Shown: positions 1-8,465 of the stretch, one piece after another | Layout: the number at the start of each line of letters is the position of its first letter | How positions within the stretch are numbered: position 1 is the stretch's first letter | DNA from: Azophilus sp965215035 | GTDB lineage: Bacteria > Pseudomonadota > Gammaproteobacteria > Pseudomonadales > Azotimanducaceae | Direction of reading: 5' to 3' | Length of the DNA stretch: 64,000 nucleotides | NCBI GenBank assembly: GCA_965215035.1 | Contig: OZ244040.1 | Coordinates: 2,480,001-2,544,000, forward strand | The notes under the pieces: model-generated | The model's database searches: none | What the model was told of the DNA's origin: nothing | What the model saw: only the letters and a program-made list of their open reading frames with translations | Made by a program: the position numbers and the translations under genes

Positions 1-162
1 ACCTATAACCAACGCTTCGTCAGCAATTGCGTAAAGGGTGCGGTAGCAGGCACTCTCCCAATCCCTATAATCAGCAATCTCAACATTGCTCGTAGCTGAG
101 GATGCCCAAAATACCGATGCATAAGCTAATAGTACTTTTCGGCAAATGTCGATCAGGTTCAT
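1..162 (-). CDS. N-terminus of a putative secreted protein (runs off the window)
   Basis: An uninterrupted frame of 54 codons starts with ATG at 162 and leaves the window at base 1. The first residues (MNLIDICRKVLLAYASVFWA) have a short basic n-region and a hydrophobic core, followed by SSATSNVEIADY, which looks like a signal peptide and cleavage region. An AAGGG-like ribosome binding sequence lies about 8 bases upstream. No family can be named from 54 residues. The gene lies in the same moderately AT-rich patch as the ThiF-like and acetyltransferase genes beyond the insertion sequence. Confidence 0.45.
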   Translation of the reverse strand, partial: MNLIDICRKVLLAYASVFWASSATSNVEIADYRDWESACYRTLYAIADEALVIG

Positions 163-458
163 GGCTTGGCCCTTTGACGTGGGCGTATTTGTCTACCAAA
201 AGAACCAAGAAGTCAAGCCTGTAACTACTAAGAGGGAGTTGCGCTGTTAGGATTTTTGCGGAATACGGTACGGGCATGAAGACGGCACCAGTGCCCGAGG
301 CACGGCACGGGGGGCGTCCCGCGGTGATTTTGAGTGAAAATTCGGAGTTGTTCCGCCGGGGATGAGAACAATTCCTATTGGGAAAGATCGACGGACAGTC
401 CCCGCCCCCGGCCCGGGCCGCGCTTCGGTACACCGGGGATCAAACGGGAGGGTGGGAG

Positions 459-1947
459 CTATCCGGTGTCCCGGAACGGCACCGGACGCACCAGGGAGCG
501 CATTTGGCCGGGTCGGCCCTCCAGAACATGCCCCACGGCCGGCGCCATCATGATCGCCAGCGCCAAGCCCACGCGCGTTTTCATGGCCGCGAGGCCCCGG
601 ATGTGGTGCCGCCCGAAGCCGAAGCTCCCGTCCAGGCGGGCGTTGATACGCTCCAGGGCGTTGCGCCGGATGTGGCCGCGCCGCCAGGAGGGACCGCCGC
701 GCGGCGTCGGCGTGAAGATGCGCCGGTCGTGGCTCTTCAGGTCGATGCGCACGACGCGGCCGTAGTCGCCGGCCTCGCAGCCGGCGTTCGCATAACAGGC
801 CTCCCGGTCCCCGCAGTCGAGATCGTAGGCCGCCGCCGGGCAGCGGTATTTCAGCGTGCCCCGGTCGGCCTCGAAGCTCTGGAACGCCATCGGCCGCTCC
901 TCGCCCGTCGCCGGGCACCGGCAGACCACCCCGCCCTTCTCGGAATGCATCACCGTGTCCACCCGGTCCGGATACGGCGGACGCGGGATCGGCCTGGACG
1001 GATCGTAGTCCGGCATCTTCTTCTCCTCGCGCCACATCTCCCGCGTGTCGATCGGGGGACGAATGCCGTGGTCGTCCCACAGCGCCTTCTTGAGCGGCCC
1101 GCCGTCCACCCCCTTGTCCGCGCCGAAGTCCGCGCGGCGTTCGGCCAACTCCCGGTCCCGGGCGAACAGCCCGCGAATCATCCCCGACAGCACCACCGGC
1201 TCCGAGGCCGACGCCCGCGTCACCTCGAAGGCCACCGGAATCTCGTGGCGCGTGTCGGCGATCAGGTGCAGCCCGTAGCCGAACCAGGCCTTCACCCTCG
1301 TCCATGCCTTGCCCGTCCTCCGGTCCACGCCGTGCGTCTCGTGCCTGCCCCAGTCCGCGTCCGGGTCCGGGGGTCCCGCCCGTGCTCCGGTTCACACGGC
1401 CCGTCGAATGGCTCTCGACCGCCTTGCCGTCGTAGCCGAGATGCGTCCCGAAATCCGGCAGAACCTCCCCGAGCCGGGACCGCGGCGTGTCGACCATGCC
1501 CGCCACGCAACCGGTCTCCGTCTCCGCCTTCTCCAGCAAACCCAGGAAGCGCGGGAAGTTCCAGGCGTCCGGAACCGGCGACCGCCTGGGGCTCGGCAGC
1601 AGAACCGCCGCCGGCCCGCCCGTCTCCGGATGCGCGCGCGACGCCCTCCGCGGCCTCCCCTGCAACGGCAGGGGGTTGAGGCCGCACAATGCCAGCAGGC
1701 CCGGATTGCGGTTGAACTCGCGCAGCAGGGACTCGACGGACTCGTGCTGGAACACCACCCCGGCGACCAGCGCCCGCCACATCGCCTCCACCGGGTAGTC
1801 GTTGCGCCCGCGCCCCCGGCGCACCCTGAGCGCCTCGACCACCGGACCGTCGGGCAGATGATCCAGAACCAGGCCCAGTCGGCGCAGGTCCGGCAGCTGA
1901 TCGACATCCTCCCAGGAAAAGAGTGGCTTGTTCTCGCCGGTCGTCAT
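459..1947 (-). pseudogene. IS1182-type DDE transposase, frameshifted
   Basis: The N-terminal part (start MTTGENKPLFSWEDVDQLPD, from 1947) is the DUF772-type helical domain of IS1182/ISNCY transposases, including a conserved LGYDGKAVESHSTGR segment. Near the G5 tract at 1369-1373 the conserved reading shifts frame: removing one base gives TPDPDADWGRHETHGVDRRT, which joins smoothly to the catalytic part (VKAWFGYGLHLIADTRHEIP through ALAIMMAPAVGHVL) ending at 459. The gene is therefore full length except for a one-base insertion. Family members are normally a single frame, so this is a pseudogene or a sequence error in a homopolymer rather than programmed frameshifting. Confidence 0.8.
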
Positions 1948-2051
1948 GATTCCTCCCCAGCCGGGGTGGCCGATAGGGTTGTGGTGACGCCTATTGTGCC
2001 CCATGACGGTCGGCTCCTCCCTCCCCGCCTTCCCGTCGCTCTGGGCCTGGG

Positions 2052-2864
2052 GTGAAAATCCCGCAAACGGCCCTCAAAAGGGGCGAACCGGGCCGAAAAC
2101 GGCCTATTCCTGGGGTAAGGTCATTTGGAAACGGGCCGGGAGCCCTTATAAATCAAGGGCTCCAGAACAGCGTAAGAGGCTCTACTAATTACCAAGAACT
2201 AAGCTCCAAGGCCATTTGCCTCATTGGTGTTGGGGGAATAGGTTGTTGGGTCTCATACGGTTTAGCATGTATAGGCATTGCGAAACTGATTCTAGTAGAT
2301 GGTGACACAGTAGACGAATCCAACTTGTCCAGACAGATACTGTATTCACCAACTTCCATTGGAATGCTCAAAGTTGAAGCGGCAAAAAGTCGTCTTACAG
2401 AGTTCAATCCCGATATGCAGGTTTGCGTATACGACTGTTTTCTAGGAGATTTGGACGACGTAAGTTCGATAATCGGATCCTCGGATTTTGTTGTGCTGTC
2501 GGCCGACAAACCTCCAAGACGGATAAGTCGTACTGTACACCGATACTGTAAATATCTGGGTGTTCCAGCTTGTACAGTGGGTTATTGCGATGAGATAGGT
2601 ATCGCCGGCCCGATCCTGGACCGTCAAAACGCGGGAAATTTGCAAATCCTTAACAAGGTGGATCGAAGACTCCGGAGGATGCAGAGAAAATCGCGCTATC
2701 AGGCACCATCTTTCGGGCCGGTAAATGCAGCGATATCTGCGATTTTCGTCATGGAACTAGTAAAATATTTCGTTGATAAAAACACCTGTACAATCTACGG
2801 AAAGTCAATCTTGTGGGATCCTATAACGATGCAAATTGAATACCAGGAAAGTCCTTATCTTTAG
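2052..2864 (+). CDS. ThiF/MoeB/MccB-superfamily E1-like adenylating enzyme, N-terminally truncated
   Basis: E1-like enzymes adenylate the C-terminus of a small protein or peptide. The nucleotide-binding loop (ICLIGVGGIGCWVSYGLACI), the acidic LVDGDTVDESNLSRQ segment with the catalytic Arg, and the later VGYCDEIGIAGP segment are clear. The second half resembles peptide-modifying members (MccB/PaaA type) more than MoeB, and no CxxC zinc pairs are seen. Homology begins only near 2165; the first 40 or so residues of the frame come from GC-rich IS-border sequence, so the native start and any N-terminal peptide-clamp domain are missing. No precursor peptide gene is visible beside it. It converges on the acetyltransferase, with 12 bases between the stops. 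Confidence 0.7.
   Translation: MKIPQTALKRGEPGRKRPIPGVRSFGNGPGALINQGLQNSVRGSTNYQELSSKAICLIGVGGIGCWVSYGLACIGIAKLILVDGDTVDESNLSRQILYSPTSIGMLKVEAAKSRLTEFNPDMQVCVYDCFLGDLDDVSSIIGSSDFVVLSADKPPRRISRTVHRYCKYLGVPACTVGYCDEIGIAGPILDRQNAGNLQILNKVDRRLRRMQRKSRYQAPSFGPVNAAISAIFVMELVKYFVDKNTCTIYGKSILWDPITMQIEYQESPYL
2141..2161. other. Short perfect hairpin at the right border of the IS
   Basis: AGCCCTT at 2141-2147 is complementary to AAGGGCT at 2155-2161, with a 7-base AT-rich loop. It falls at the composition boundary between the insertion sequence and the ThiF-like gene. It could be part of the IS end or an old terminator. Confidence 0.4.
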
Positions 2865-2876
2865 GTGCGTCCAAAT

Positions 2877-3482
2877 TCAGCATTGATCCGCACAAGTCTG
2901 ACTTACCCGATCCCCAACGACAATCGCATAGATGACATGATCGACATAGCGGTCATATAACCACTCCGACTGCCTGAACATTCCCTCCTGTGACAGTCCG
3001 TTGCGCTCTGCCACCTTCCTGCTTCGAACATTGTCTCTCGCAATTCTCATAACCACTCTATTGAGTTTCAGATCGCTAAAAGCATAATCAATCAACTTCC
3101 TGCAGCTTTTCGTGATGATTCCTTTTCCCTGATTACAAGCTGAAATCCAATATCCCATTGACGACTGGCGATTCTCCGTATCGAACTCATGGAATCCAAT
3201 AACTCCTACAACATTACCCATATACTCTATCCCTAGCGTCAGAGCAACGCCATCCTGATTTTCCTTTCTTGTCCCTTCAATGAATTCAAGTGTATCGTTT
3301 ACTCCCTGTTGCCTATCAACCCATGGTAGCCACTCTCTCAGATGCGTCCGATTTTCGTCTATGACCGCGTATAATCTATCCGCATCATCGGCGGTCAGTT
3401 CCCTGAGTAATGTGGATTTGTCGATTCGAAATTCCTTCGACTTGGAGACCGTGCTTCCTGATGCATCGATGTCCTTTTTTCT
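2877..3482 (-). CDS. GNAT acetyltransferase, RimJ/RimL family
   Basis: About 201 residues from ATG 3482, which is preceded by GGAAAGAG; a TTG at 3512 is less likely. The sequence has the RimJ/RimL layout: an LRELTADDADRLYAVIDENR opening, a central VVGVIGFHEFD strand, the acetyl-CoA loop (ACNQGKGIITKSCRKLIDYA) and LNRVVMRIARDNVRSRKVAE near the end. Such enzymes acetylate N-terminal amines of ribosomal proteins or, in relatives, antibiotics and peptides; the substrate here cannot be told. Like the ThiF-like gene it is AT-richer than the window average, consistent with both having come from a separate source. Confidence 0.8.
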   Translation of the reverse strand, partial: RKKDIDASGSTVSKSKEFRIDKSTLLRELTADDADRLYAVIDENRTHLREWLPWVDRQQGVNDTLEFIEGTRKENQDGVALTLGIEYMGNVVGVIGFHEFDTENRQSSMGYWISACNQGKGIITKSCRKLIDYAFSDLKLNRVVMRIARDNVRSRKVAERNGLSQEGMFRQSEWLYDRYVDHVIYAIVVGDRVSQTCADQC

Positions 3483-3626
3483 CATCTCTTTCCAGGTCTG
3501 CGCGTTTCTCAATAGACTTGCGTTGCCATGATCGTCCAGCCCGTAAATTGCAGGTGCTGGACGTGTCCAGACATTTGCCGATGTTACGGGAACTCGCTGC
3601 CTACTAGCCCACCTAGTGCCGAATTC

Positions 3627-4823
3627 TCAGGCCGCACCCACAATGCACACCGCCGCCACGTTTTGATTGGGGGCACCGCCAAGATTGTGGGTCAGGCCGA
3701 TGCTGGGGTTGGGTAGCTGGCGCTCCTCCGCGCGGCCCTGAAGCTGCAAATACATCTCGTAGAGCATGCGAATGCCAGAGGCGCCTATGGGGTGCCCGAA
3801 GCACTTGAGGCCGCCGTCGATCTGGCAGGGAATGGCGCCGTCAGCGTCATAAAAGCCGTCCATCACGTCGTTGATGGCGCCACCCTCCGGAGAAAGTTGC
3901 AGGTCTTCCGTGGTAACGAACTCGGTAATGGAAAAACAGTCGTGACATTCGAACATGCTCACTTCCTCGCGCGGCTTGCGAATGCCGGCTTCCGCGTAGG
4001 CCTTGGTGGCGGCGATGCGCGTCGTGTGGAAGTAGCTGCCGTCCCAGGACGTGTGGCCCGATTCAGAGCCATTGGAAAGTGAAAGCTGTAGTGCCTTGAT
4101 GGTGACGATATTCCCCTTGCCAAGGCGCCGGGCGATTTCCGGGGTGGTGACAATGGCCGCCGCGGCGCCATCGCTTACCCCGCAGCAGTCAAACAGCCCC
4201 AGCGGCTCGGCGATCATGGGCGCGTTGATGGCGTCTTCCTCCGTGATGGCCCGGCGCAGATGCGCCTTGGGGTTCTTGGTGCCGTTGGCGTGGCTCTTCA
4301 CGGAAACGTGGGCAATGGCGCGCTTCAGGTCGTCCTTGGCAATGCCGTGCTTTGCCCTGTAGGCGCTGGCAAGCTGGGCAAAACTCCCGGGTGCCGAGCC
4401 GGTAGCCGTCCACAGGGGCGGCAGGGTGCCGGAGTTACCACCGGGAAGCCCGCCATAGCCGGTATCCTTGAGCTTCTCGACGCCAAGCGCGAGGGCGATA
4501 TCTGCCGCCCCGGAAGCTACCGCATAGACCGCGCCGCGAAAGGCCTCCGAACCGGAAGCGCAGAAGTTCTCGACCCGGGTCACGGCGATGTTTGGCAGCC
4601 GCAGCGAGACACTCAAGGGCAGGCCGCTGCGCCCGACGTTGACGAAATCCATTGCCGTGGAAAGCCAGGCCGCGTCGATGTCGTTGCGGTCTATGCCGGC
4701 GTCCGCAAGCGCCTCATCGAAAGCCTCTACGATGAGTTCTTCGGCGCCTGTGTCCCAACGTTCACCAAATTCCGAGCAACCCATACCGAGAATTGCGACT
4801 TTATCCTTGATGCCCTGTGCCAT
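3627..4823 (-). CDS. Thiolase (SCP2-type acetyl-CoA acetyltransferase)
   Basis: A 398-residue thiolase-superfamily protein. The nucleophile region VENFCASGSEAF keeps the reactive Cys, and KCFGHPIGASG carries the catalytic His; the C-terminus (GLTHNLGGAPNQNVAAVCIV) is of the SCP2/lipid-transfer thiolase type. I chose ATG 4823 because AAGAGG precedes it by 8 bases; the longer frame starts from TTG at 4853, inside the stop region of the upstream gene. It lies directly downstream of an HMG-CoA-synthase-like protein with a zinc-ribbon/OB tail. In archaea a thiolase, an HMG-CoA synthase and a DUF35 protein form one complex, so joint action on an acyl-CoA is likely, though the substrate is unknown. 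Confidence 0.85.
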   Translation of the reverse strand: MAQGIKDKVAILGMGCSEFGERWDTGAEELIVEAFDEALADAGIDRNDIDAAWLSTAMDFVNVGRSGLPLSVSLRLPNIAVTRVENFCASGSEAFRGAVYAVASGAADIALALGVEKLKDTGYGGLPGGNSGTLPPLWTATGSAPGSFAQLASAYRAKHGIAKDDLKRAIAHVSVKSHANGTKNPKAHLRRAITEEDAINAPMIAEPLGLFDCCGVSDGAAAAIVTTPEIARRLGKGNIVTIKALQLSLSNGSESGHTSWDGSYFHTTRIAATKAYAEAGIRKPREEVSMFECHDCFSITEFVTTEDLQLSPEGGAINDVMDGFYDADGAIPCQIDGGLKCFGHPIGASGIRMLYEMYLQLQGRAEERQLPNPSIGLTHNLGGAPNQNVAAVCIVGAA

Positions 4824-4849
4824 TTCAAATGTCCTCTTGGGTGATGTGT

Positions 4850-6298
4850 TCAAGCGGCGCGAAGGGGAACCGCTTTCCAGAAATACCTTGGCAGGCCCCG
4901 CGACCGGTCGATCGATTTGATGCGGAACCGCATCTCAACCTGCATACCTACTTCGATTTCCCCGACTTCGACGTCGGTAAAGTCGATCATAAGGCGTCCT
5001 CCGTTCTCAAAGTCAATCATGCCATAGTGGGACGGCGGATTGGGAGTGAAGGCTAGGTAGTCCGCCGACCAACTGGCGACTTTGGCTGGCTCGTCACGGA
5101 ATGAATAGGGCTCCTGGGTGTCGGTTGCGCGGCATTGTGGATTGACGCAAACCCTCGCCCGCGGAAACTGCAAGGTGCCACATTGGGTGCAACGCCCGCC
5201 CACCAGCCCAAGCAACATGTCCCGATTGCGGTAGGCCGTGGAAAGCGAGGTTTGAAACTCCGCCGCTTCGCCACGCTTGCCTTCGTCGATACGAATGAGG
5301 TCGTTGAAGGCGAGATACTTCAAGTAGTTGTCTTCCGGCTGGCGTGCGGCCAGGGCCGCGGCCACCGATTGTGGCGGGGCGTAGTCGCTAATCGCTTCGG
5401 TTGCCTTGAACAGCAGGGCTTCGCAGCCGTTGCCGAAGCCGCACACCAGCAAATGGTCGCCCGGCTTTACGCGGGTCTCCAGCGCATGCAGGGCCATAAA
5501 CAGGGGATGCGCGGTACCGGTCTCGCCAAGCTGTCCGGCAAGGTTCTGCACCACCGCGTCATCCGCAAGGCCACATTGGCGGCAGACGCGGTTAGCGGCG
5601 CGGGCGATGGTGCTCGGCAGTACAAAGTGCGCTATCGCGTCAGTCGACACCCCGGTCTTCTCCAGCAGCCGCGCAATGGTCGCCGGCACGATCTTGGCTA
5701 GGCCCTCGTCACGAATCCAGCGTTCCTCCCAGTCGTAGTCGAACTCCTGGCCCGCACCACGGTAGTGACCCAGAAAGTCCACCGTGTTTACCGTACTGCC
5801 CACAAGCTCCAGCAACGGGTTGTCGGCACCGATGGAAACGCTGATGGCACCGTCGCCCCAGGCAAGCTCACCGGGGCTTTTCGCCATGGCCCGGCGTTTC
5901 TCCGCAGCAACCAGCAACACCTGGCCCGCGCCGGCCCGAACCGAAGCACAGGCTTGCGACAACGCACCCAGCGCGGCCCGCTGCGATGCGGTAACGTCCA
6001 GCGTGCGGATATCGCCTTCTAGGGAAAGTGCGGTAGCGATGATTCCGGCCTGTTGCCGGTCTACAAAGGGCCCCGTTGTACTGGCGAACACCAGGGCTTC
6101 GGGCCGGTCTTCCGTAACCAGGCCCCGCGCCGCCTCCACGCCCATGGTGATGGTGTCTTCATCCCAACCGCACATCGCCCGTTCGCCCCGGCCCTTGCGG
6201 GCATATGACGGGTCGCTCCACAGGTGGGCGGCGGCAATGGCGCTTCTTTGCAGGCGCAGCCTTGGAATGTAGGCGCTGTATCCGGTGATTCCGACCAT
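4850..6298 (-). CDS. HMG-CoA synthase-like protein fused to a DUF35 zinc-ribbon/OB domain
   Basis: 482 residues. Residues about 1-340 form a ketoacyl-synthase-III/HMG-CoA-synthase fold (GITGYSAYIPRLRL at the start, FASTTGPFVDRQQAGIIATA at the first conserved loop). About 360-475 is a DUF35-type rubredoxin zinc ribbon (CTQCGTLQFPRARVCVNPQC, four cysteines) followed by an OB fold. The segment that normally carries the nucleophilic Cys reads DVTASQRAALGAL (residues 101-113) and has none, so it may act as a non-condensing or scaffold partner of the downstream thiolase. AAGGAAAA precedes the ATG. It is the first gene of the pair, with 26 bases between the two coding regions. Confidence 0.8.
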   Translation of the reverse strand: MVGITGYSAYIPRLRLQRSAIAAAHLWSDPSYARKGRGERAMCGWDEDTITMGVEAARGLVTEDRPEALVFASTTGPFVDRQQAGIIATALSLEGDIRTLDVTASQRAALGALSQACASVRAGAGQVLLVAAEKRRAMAKSPGELAWGDGAISVSIGADNPLLELVGSTVNTVDFLGHYRGAGQEFDYDWEERWIRDEGLAKIVPATIARLLEKTGVSTDAIAHFVLPSTIARAANRVCRQCGLADDAVVQNLAGQLGETGTAHPLFMALHALETRVKPGDHLLVCGFGNGCEALLFKATEAISDYAPPQSVAAALAARQPEDNYLKYLAFNDLIRIDEGKRGEAAEFQTSLSTAYRNRDMLLGLVGGRCTQCGTLQFPRARVCVNPQCRATDTQEPYSFRDEPAKVASWSADYLAFTPNPPSHYGMIDFENGGRLMIDFTDVEVGEIEVGMQVEMRFRIKSIDRSRGLPRYFWKAVPLRAA

Positions 6299-6449
6299 GT
6301 TGAATTTTCCTTAAGGCTGTGTTGGCACTAATCGGGGCGTCCGCGGTGCAGACTGGGTAGAAAGCAGTAGAAAAGAAAAGTTTACACCCTGCTGGGCGAT
6401 TGCGGATAAAAGTTTCCACCCCGGCCAGGGCCATCCCAAAGCCGCCTAC

Positions 6450-6580
6450 TAGCGGCCTGTCGGGCTTAGATACTTTGAATATCGCAAATTATTGAAATAT
6501 ATGAATTTTTACTTTTGGGGCGAAAAAGCCAGATTCCTTACTAATCAAACACTTGGCTACAAAGTCCGACAGGCTCCTAG
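6450..6580. repeat. Repeat family B, copy 1: 131-bp MITE-like element with terminal inverted repeats
   Basis: The left end TAGCGGCCTGTCGGGCTT (6450-6467) and the complement of the right end (TAGGAGCCTGTCGGACTT) form imperfect inverted repeats around an AT-rich centre. The right 51 bases recur in opposite orientation at 8335-8387. It encodes nothing recognisable. It opens the roughly 570-base gene-free stretch 6299-6869, which otherwise holds only repeat copies C1 and A1. Confidence 0.6.
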
Positions 6581-6583
6581 CCC

Positions 6584-6646
6584 TCGGCAAAGCCCTATAT
6601 AGATGGTTTGCGAATATTTTTCGGAAGATTCGGCAATGTTTTTCGG
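6584..6646 (+). repeat. Repeat family C, copy 1
   Basis: About 60 bases starting GCCCTCGGCAAAGCCCTATA match the complement of 23838-23898 with only scattered changes, mainly at third positions when read as protein (ALGKALYRWFANIFRK versus ALGKVLYRSFTSVFRK). It abuts the right end of family B copy 1. It could be the remnant of a short coding segment from a mobile element. Confidence 0.55.
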
Positions 6647-6714
6647 AATCTAATGAATTTTATGAAATTTTATCTCAAGAGCGAACTCTTCGGGATGGTC
6701 CTGTCACCCCGGCA

Positions 6715-6795
6715 GTGTATCAGTTTGCATCCCGGCCCTACGGAATCACCTGTGTGCCGTGCCCTCGCTCGATCCACAGATGCAAACCGATACAC
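6715..6795. repeat. Repeat family A, copy 1: 81-bp inverted-repeat element
   Basis: The ends GTGTATCAGTTTGCATC (6715-6731) and GATGCAAACCGATACAC (6779-6795) are complementary at 16 of 17 positions. The interior (CCGGCCCTACGGAATCACC and following) also matches copies at 8466-8546 and 57847-57926. The copies form a REP- or MITE-like family. Confidence 0.75.
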
Positions 6796-6869
6796 CACCT
6801 CCACCCCGTTCCACGGGGTTTCGCGTGCCTGCAACCGTAGAGTGGGCGCAGCGCGCCGTGGCCCCGTGC

Positions 6870-8303
6870 TCAGAGCGGCGGGCGGCGCTCTGCGAAGCCG
6901 GCGACCCCTTCATAGGCGTGGGCGAGTTGCAGCGCCTCGAAGTCGCACTTCGGCGGCGCGACAATCTGGATTCCGATTGGCAGCCCCGCCGGGGTGAAAC
7001 CCGCCGGCACCGAAATCGAGGGGCAGCCGGTGAGGGTGATCGCGTAGCACGAGGCCATCCAATCGATATAGGTCGCCAGTTCAACGCCATCTATCTCCCG
7101 CACCCAGTCGGTATCGATGCAGAACGGCGGCACCTGGGTTGTGGGACAAACGAGATAGTCGAACCGGCCGAAGAATTCGACGATCCGGTCGAAGAGCGCG
7201 GCCCGCCTTGCCTCGGCGTGGGCGATGTCCATAACGCCGAGTGCGAGGCCCCGTTCCGTGTTCCAGATGACGCTGTCTTTCAGGGACGCGCGGTGATCCT
7301 GGATGTGCGTCTGGTGGGCCATGGCGAAGGAGAATGCGCGCAGGGTCTGGAAGATCTCGTCCGCGTCGCTGAGGTCGGGGTCCGCCTCTTCGACGGTGCA
7401 TCCAATATCCGCAAAGCGGCTCATCGCGCTTGTGCAGACATCCAGAACGGCGGCGTCGAACGGGTAGCCGCCGAGCGTCGGGCTCCAGGCGACGTGCGCT
7501 CCCCTGAAGTCGCGGCCCAGCGGTTTGCGGAACACGCTTCCCGGTGCCTCGATGGACAGCGGTGCTCGCCGGTCGGGCCCGGCCATCGCGGAGAGCAGCA
7601 GCGCCGTGTCCGCCACGCGCCTGGCAATGGGCCCGGCAACGCCGAGCGGGTTGTACAGCATGGTGCGGGGCCACACCGGCACCCGCCCCGGCGCGGGGCG
7701 GAAGCCCACCAGGTTGCACCAGGCCGCGGGGTTGCGCAGCGACCCGCCCATGTCCGTGCCGTCCGCGAACGGCAGCATTCCGCAGGCGACGGCAACCGCG
7801 GCACCCCCGCTGCTCCCCCCACAGGTGCGATCGGGAGCGTAGGGGTTCCTGGTGGCCCCGAATACGGCATTGAAGGTCTGCGAGCCGGCCCCGAATTCGG
7901 GCGTATTGGTCTTGCCGATGATGATTGCGCCCGCCGCCCGCAGGCGTTGCACGTAGAGTTCGTCTACATCGGGCACGAAGTCCTTGTAGATTGGCGAGCC
8001 GAACGTGGTGCGCATACCCCGGGTAAGGGTGAGGTCCTTGATGGCGATCGGCAGGCCGTGCAGGGTGCCGGGCGGCTTGCCCCGGGCAAGGGCGGCATCC
8101 GCCGTGCGGGCGCCTTCCAGGGCGGCCTCGGGATGCAGCGTGACGATGGCGTTGACCTTGCGGTTGACTGCCGCTATGCGATCGAGGAACCGGCGCATGA
8201 GTTCTTCGGCGCTCAGTTCCCGTTCCACCAGCCAGCGCACCAGGTCGTGCGCCCGGGCGTAGACGATCTCGGAATCGGGGGGAAGCTGGGGCATGCTGCT
8301 CAT
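6870..8303 (-). CDS. Amidase (amidase-signature family)
   Basis: A 477-residue amidase-signature hydrolase. The Ser-cisSer-Lys triad is visible: Lys89 in LPIAIKDLT, the cis-Ser in CGGSSGGAAVAVACG (163-177) and the nucleophile Ser188 in DMGGSLRNPA. The C-terminus has the usual GCPSISVPAGFTPAGLPIGI. The family hydrolyses amides or amidated substrates; no GatB or GatC partner is nearby, so it is not evidently the tRNA amidotransferase subunit. I chose ATG 8303 (MSSMPQLP), preceded by AGGA at 6 bases; an upstream extension of the frame to 8435 runs through repeat family B and is not protein-like. The gene is bracketed by copies of repeat families A and B. Confidence 0.85.
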   Translation of the reverse strand: MSSMPQLPPDSEIVYARAHDLVRWLVERELSAEELMRRFLDRIAAVNRKVNAIVTLHPEAALEGARTADAALARGKPPGTLHGLPIAIKDLTLTRGMRTTFGSPIYKDFVPDVDELYVQRLRAAGAIIIGKTNTPEFGAGSQTFNAVFGATRNPYAPDRTCGGSSGGAAVAVACGMLPFADGTDMGGSLRNPAAWCNLVGFRPAPGRVPVWPRTMLYNPLGVAGPIARRVADTALLLSAMAGPDRRAPLSIEAPGSVFRKPLGRDFRGAHVAWSPTLGGYPFDAAVLDVCTSAMSRFADIGCTVEEADPDLSDADEIFQTLRAFSFAMAHQTHIQDHRASLKDSVIWNTERGLALGVMDIAHAEARRAALFDRIVEFFGRFDYLVCPTTQVPPFCIDTDWVREIDGVELATYIDWMASCYAITLTGCPSISVPAGFTPAGLPIGIQIVAPPKCDFEALQLAHAYEGVAGFAERRPPL

Positions 8304-8334
8304 CGCGTCCTGTTGGTGGAGATCGAGCCGGTAT

Positions 8335-8387
8335 CTAGGAGCCTGTCGGGCTATGTAGCCAAATATTTGATTTATAAGGAATCTGGT
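8335..8387 (+). repeat. Repeat family B, copy 2 (half element)
   Basis: CTAGGAGCCTGTCGGGCT at 8335-8352 and the following bases through AAGGAATCTGG match the complement of 6530-6580 at roughly five of six positions. Only one end of the element is present. It lies just upstream of the amidase start, giving the amidase inverted copies of family B on its two sides. Confidence 0.6.
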
Positions 8388-8465
8388 TTTGCACTCCCGG
8401 CACCCTATTCGCCGCAAGATTATCGCTAGACGCACCAGTTCCGCGTGCGGGCCCTATCCCGGCCA

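Larger units (their letters stand above)
250..2161 (-). mobile_element. IS1182/DUF772-type insertion sequence, approximate extent
   Basis: A GC-rich block carrying a transposase remnant sits between AT-richer genes. The base composition changes sharply near 2140-2165, where the downstream ThiF-like reading frame becomes recognisable, so the right border is probably there. I could not identify convincing terminal inverted repeats or a target-site duplication; both ends are estimates. The stretch from 163 to 458 left of the transposase holds no gene I can support. Confidence 0.4.

Noticed and set aside
459..1947. Programmed ribosomal frameshift in the IS transposase
   Set aside because: IS1182-type transposases are normally one frame, and the G5 tract lacks a typical slippery heptamer with a following structure that I could identify.
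6759..8429. Long plus-strand open frame of over 550 codons
   Set aside because: It is antisense to the amidase, whose motifs and codon pattern are clear; long opposite frames are common in GC-rich DNA.
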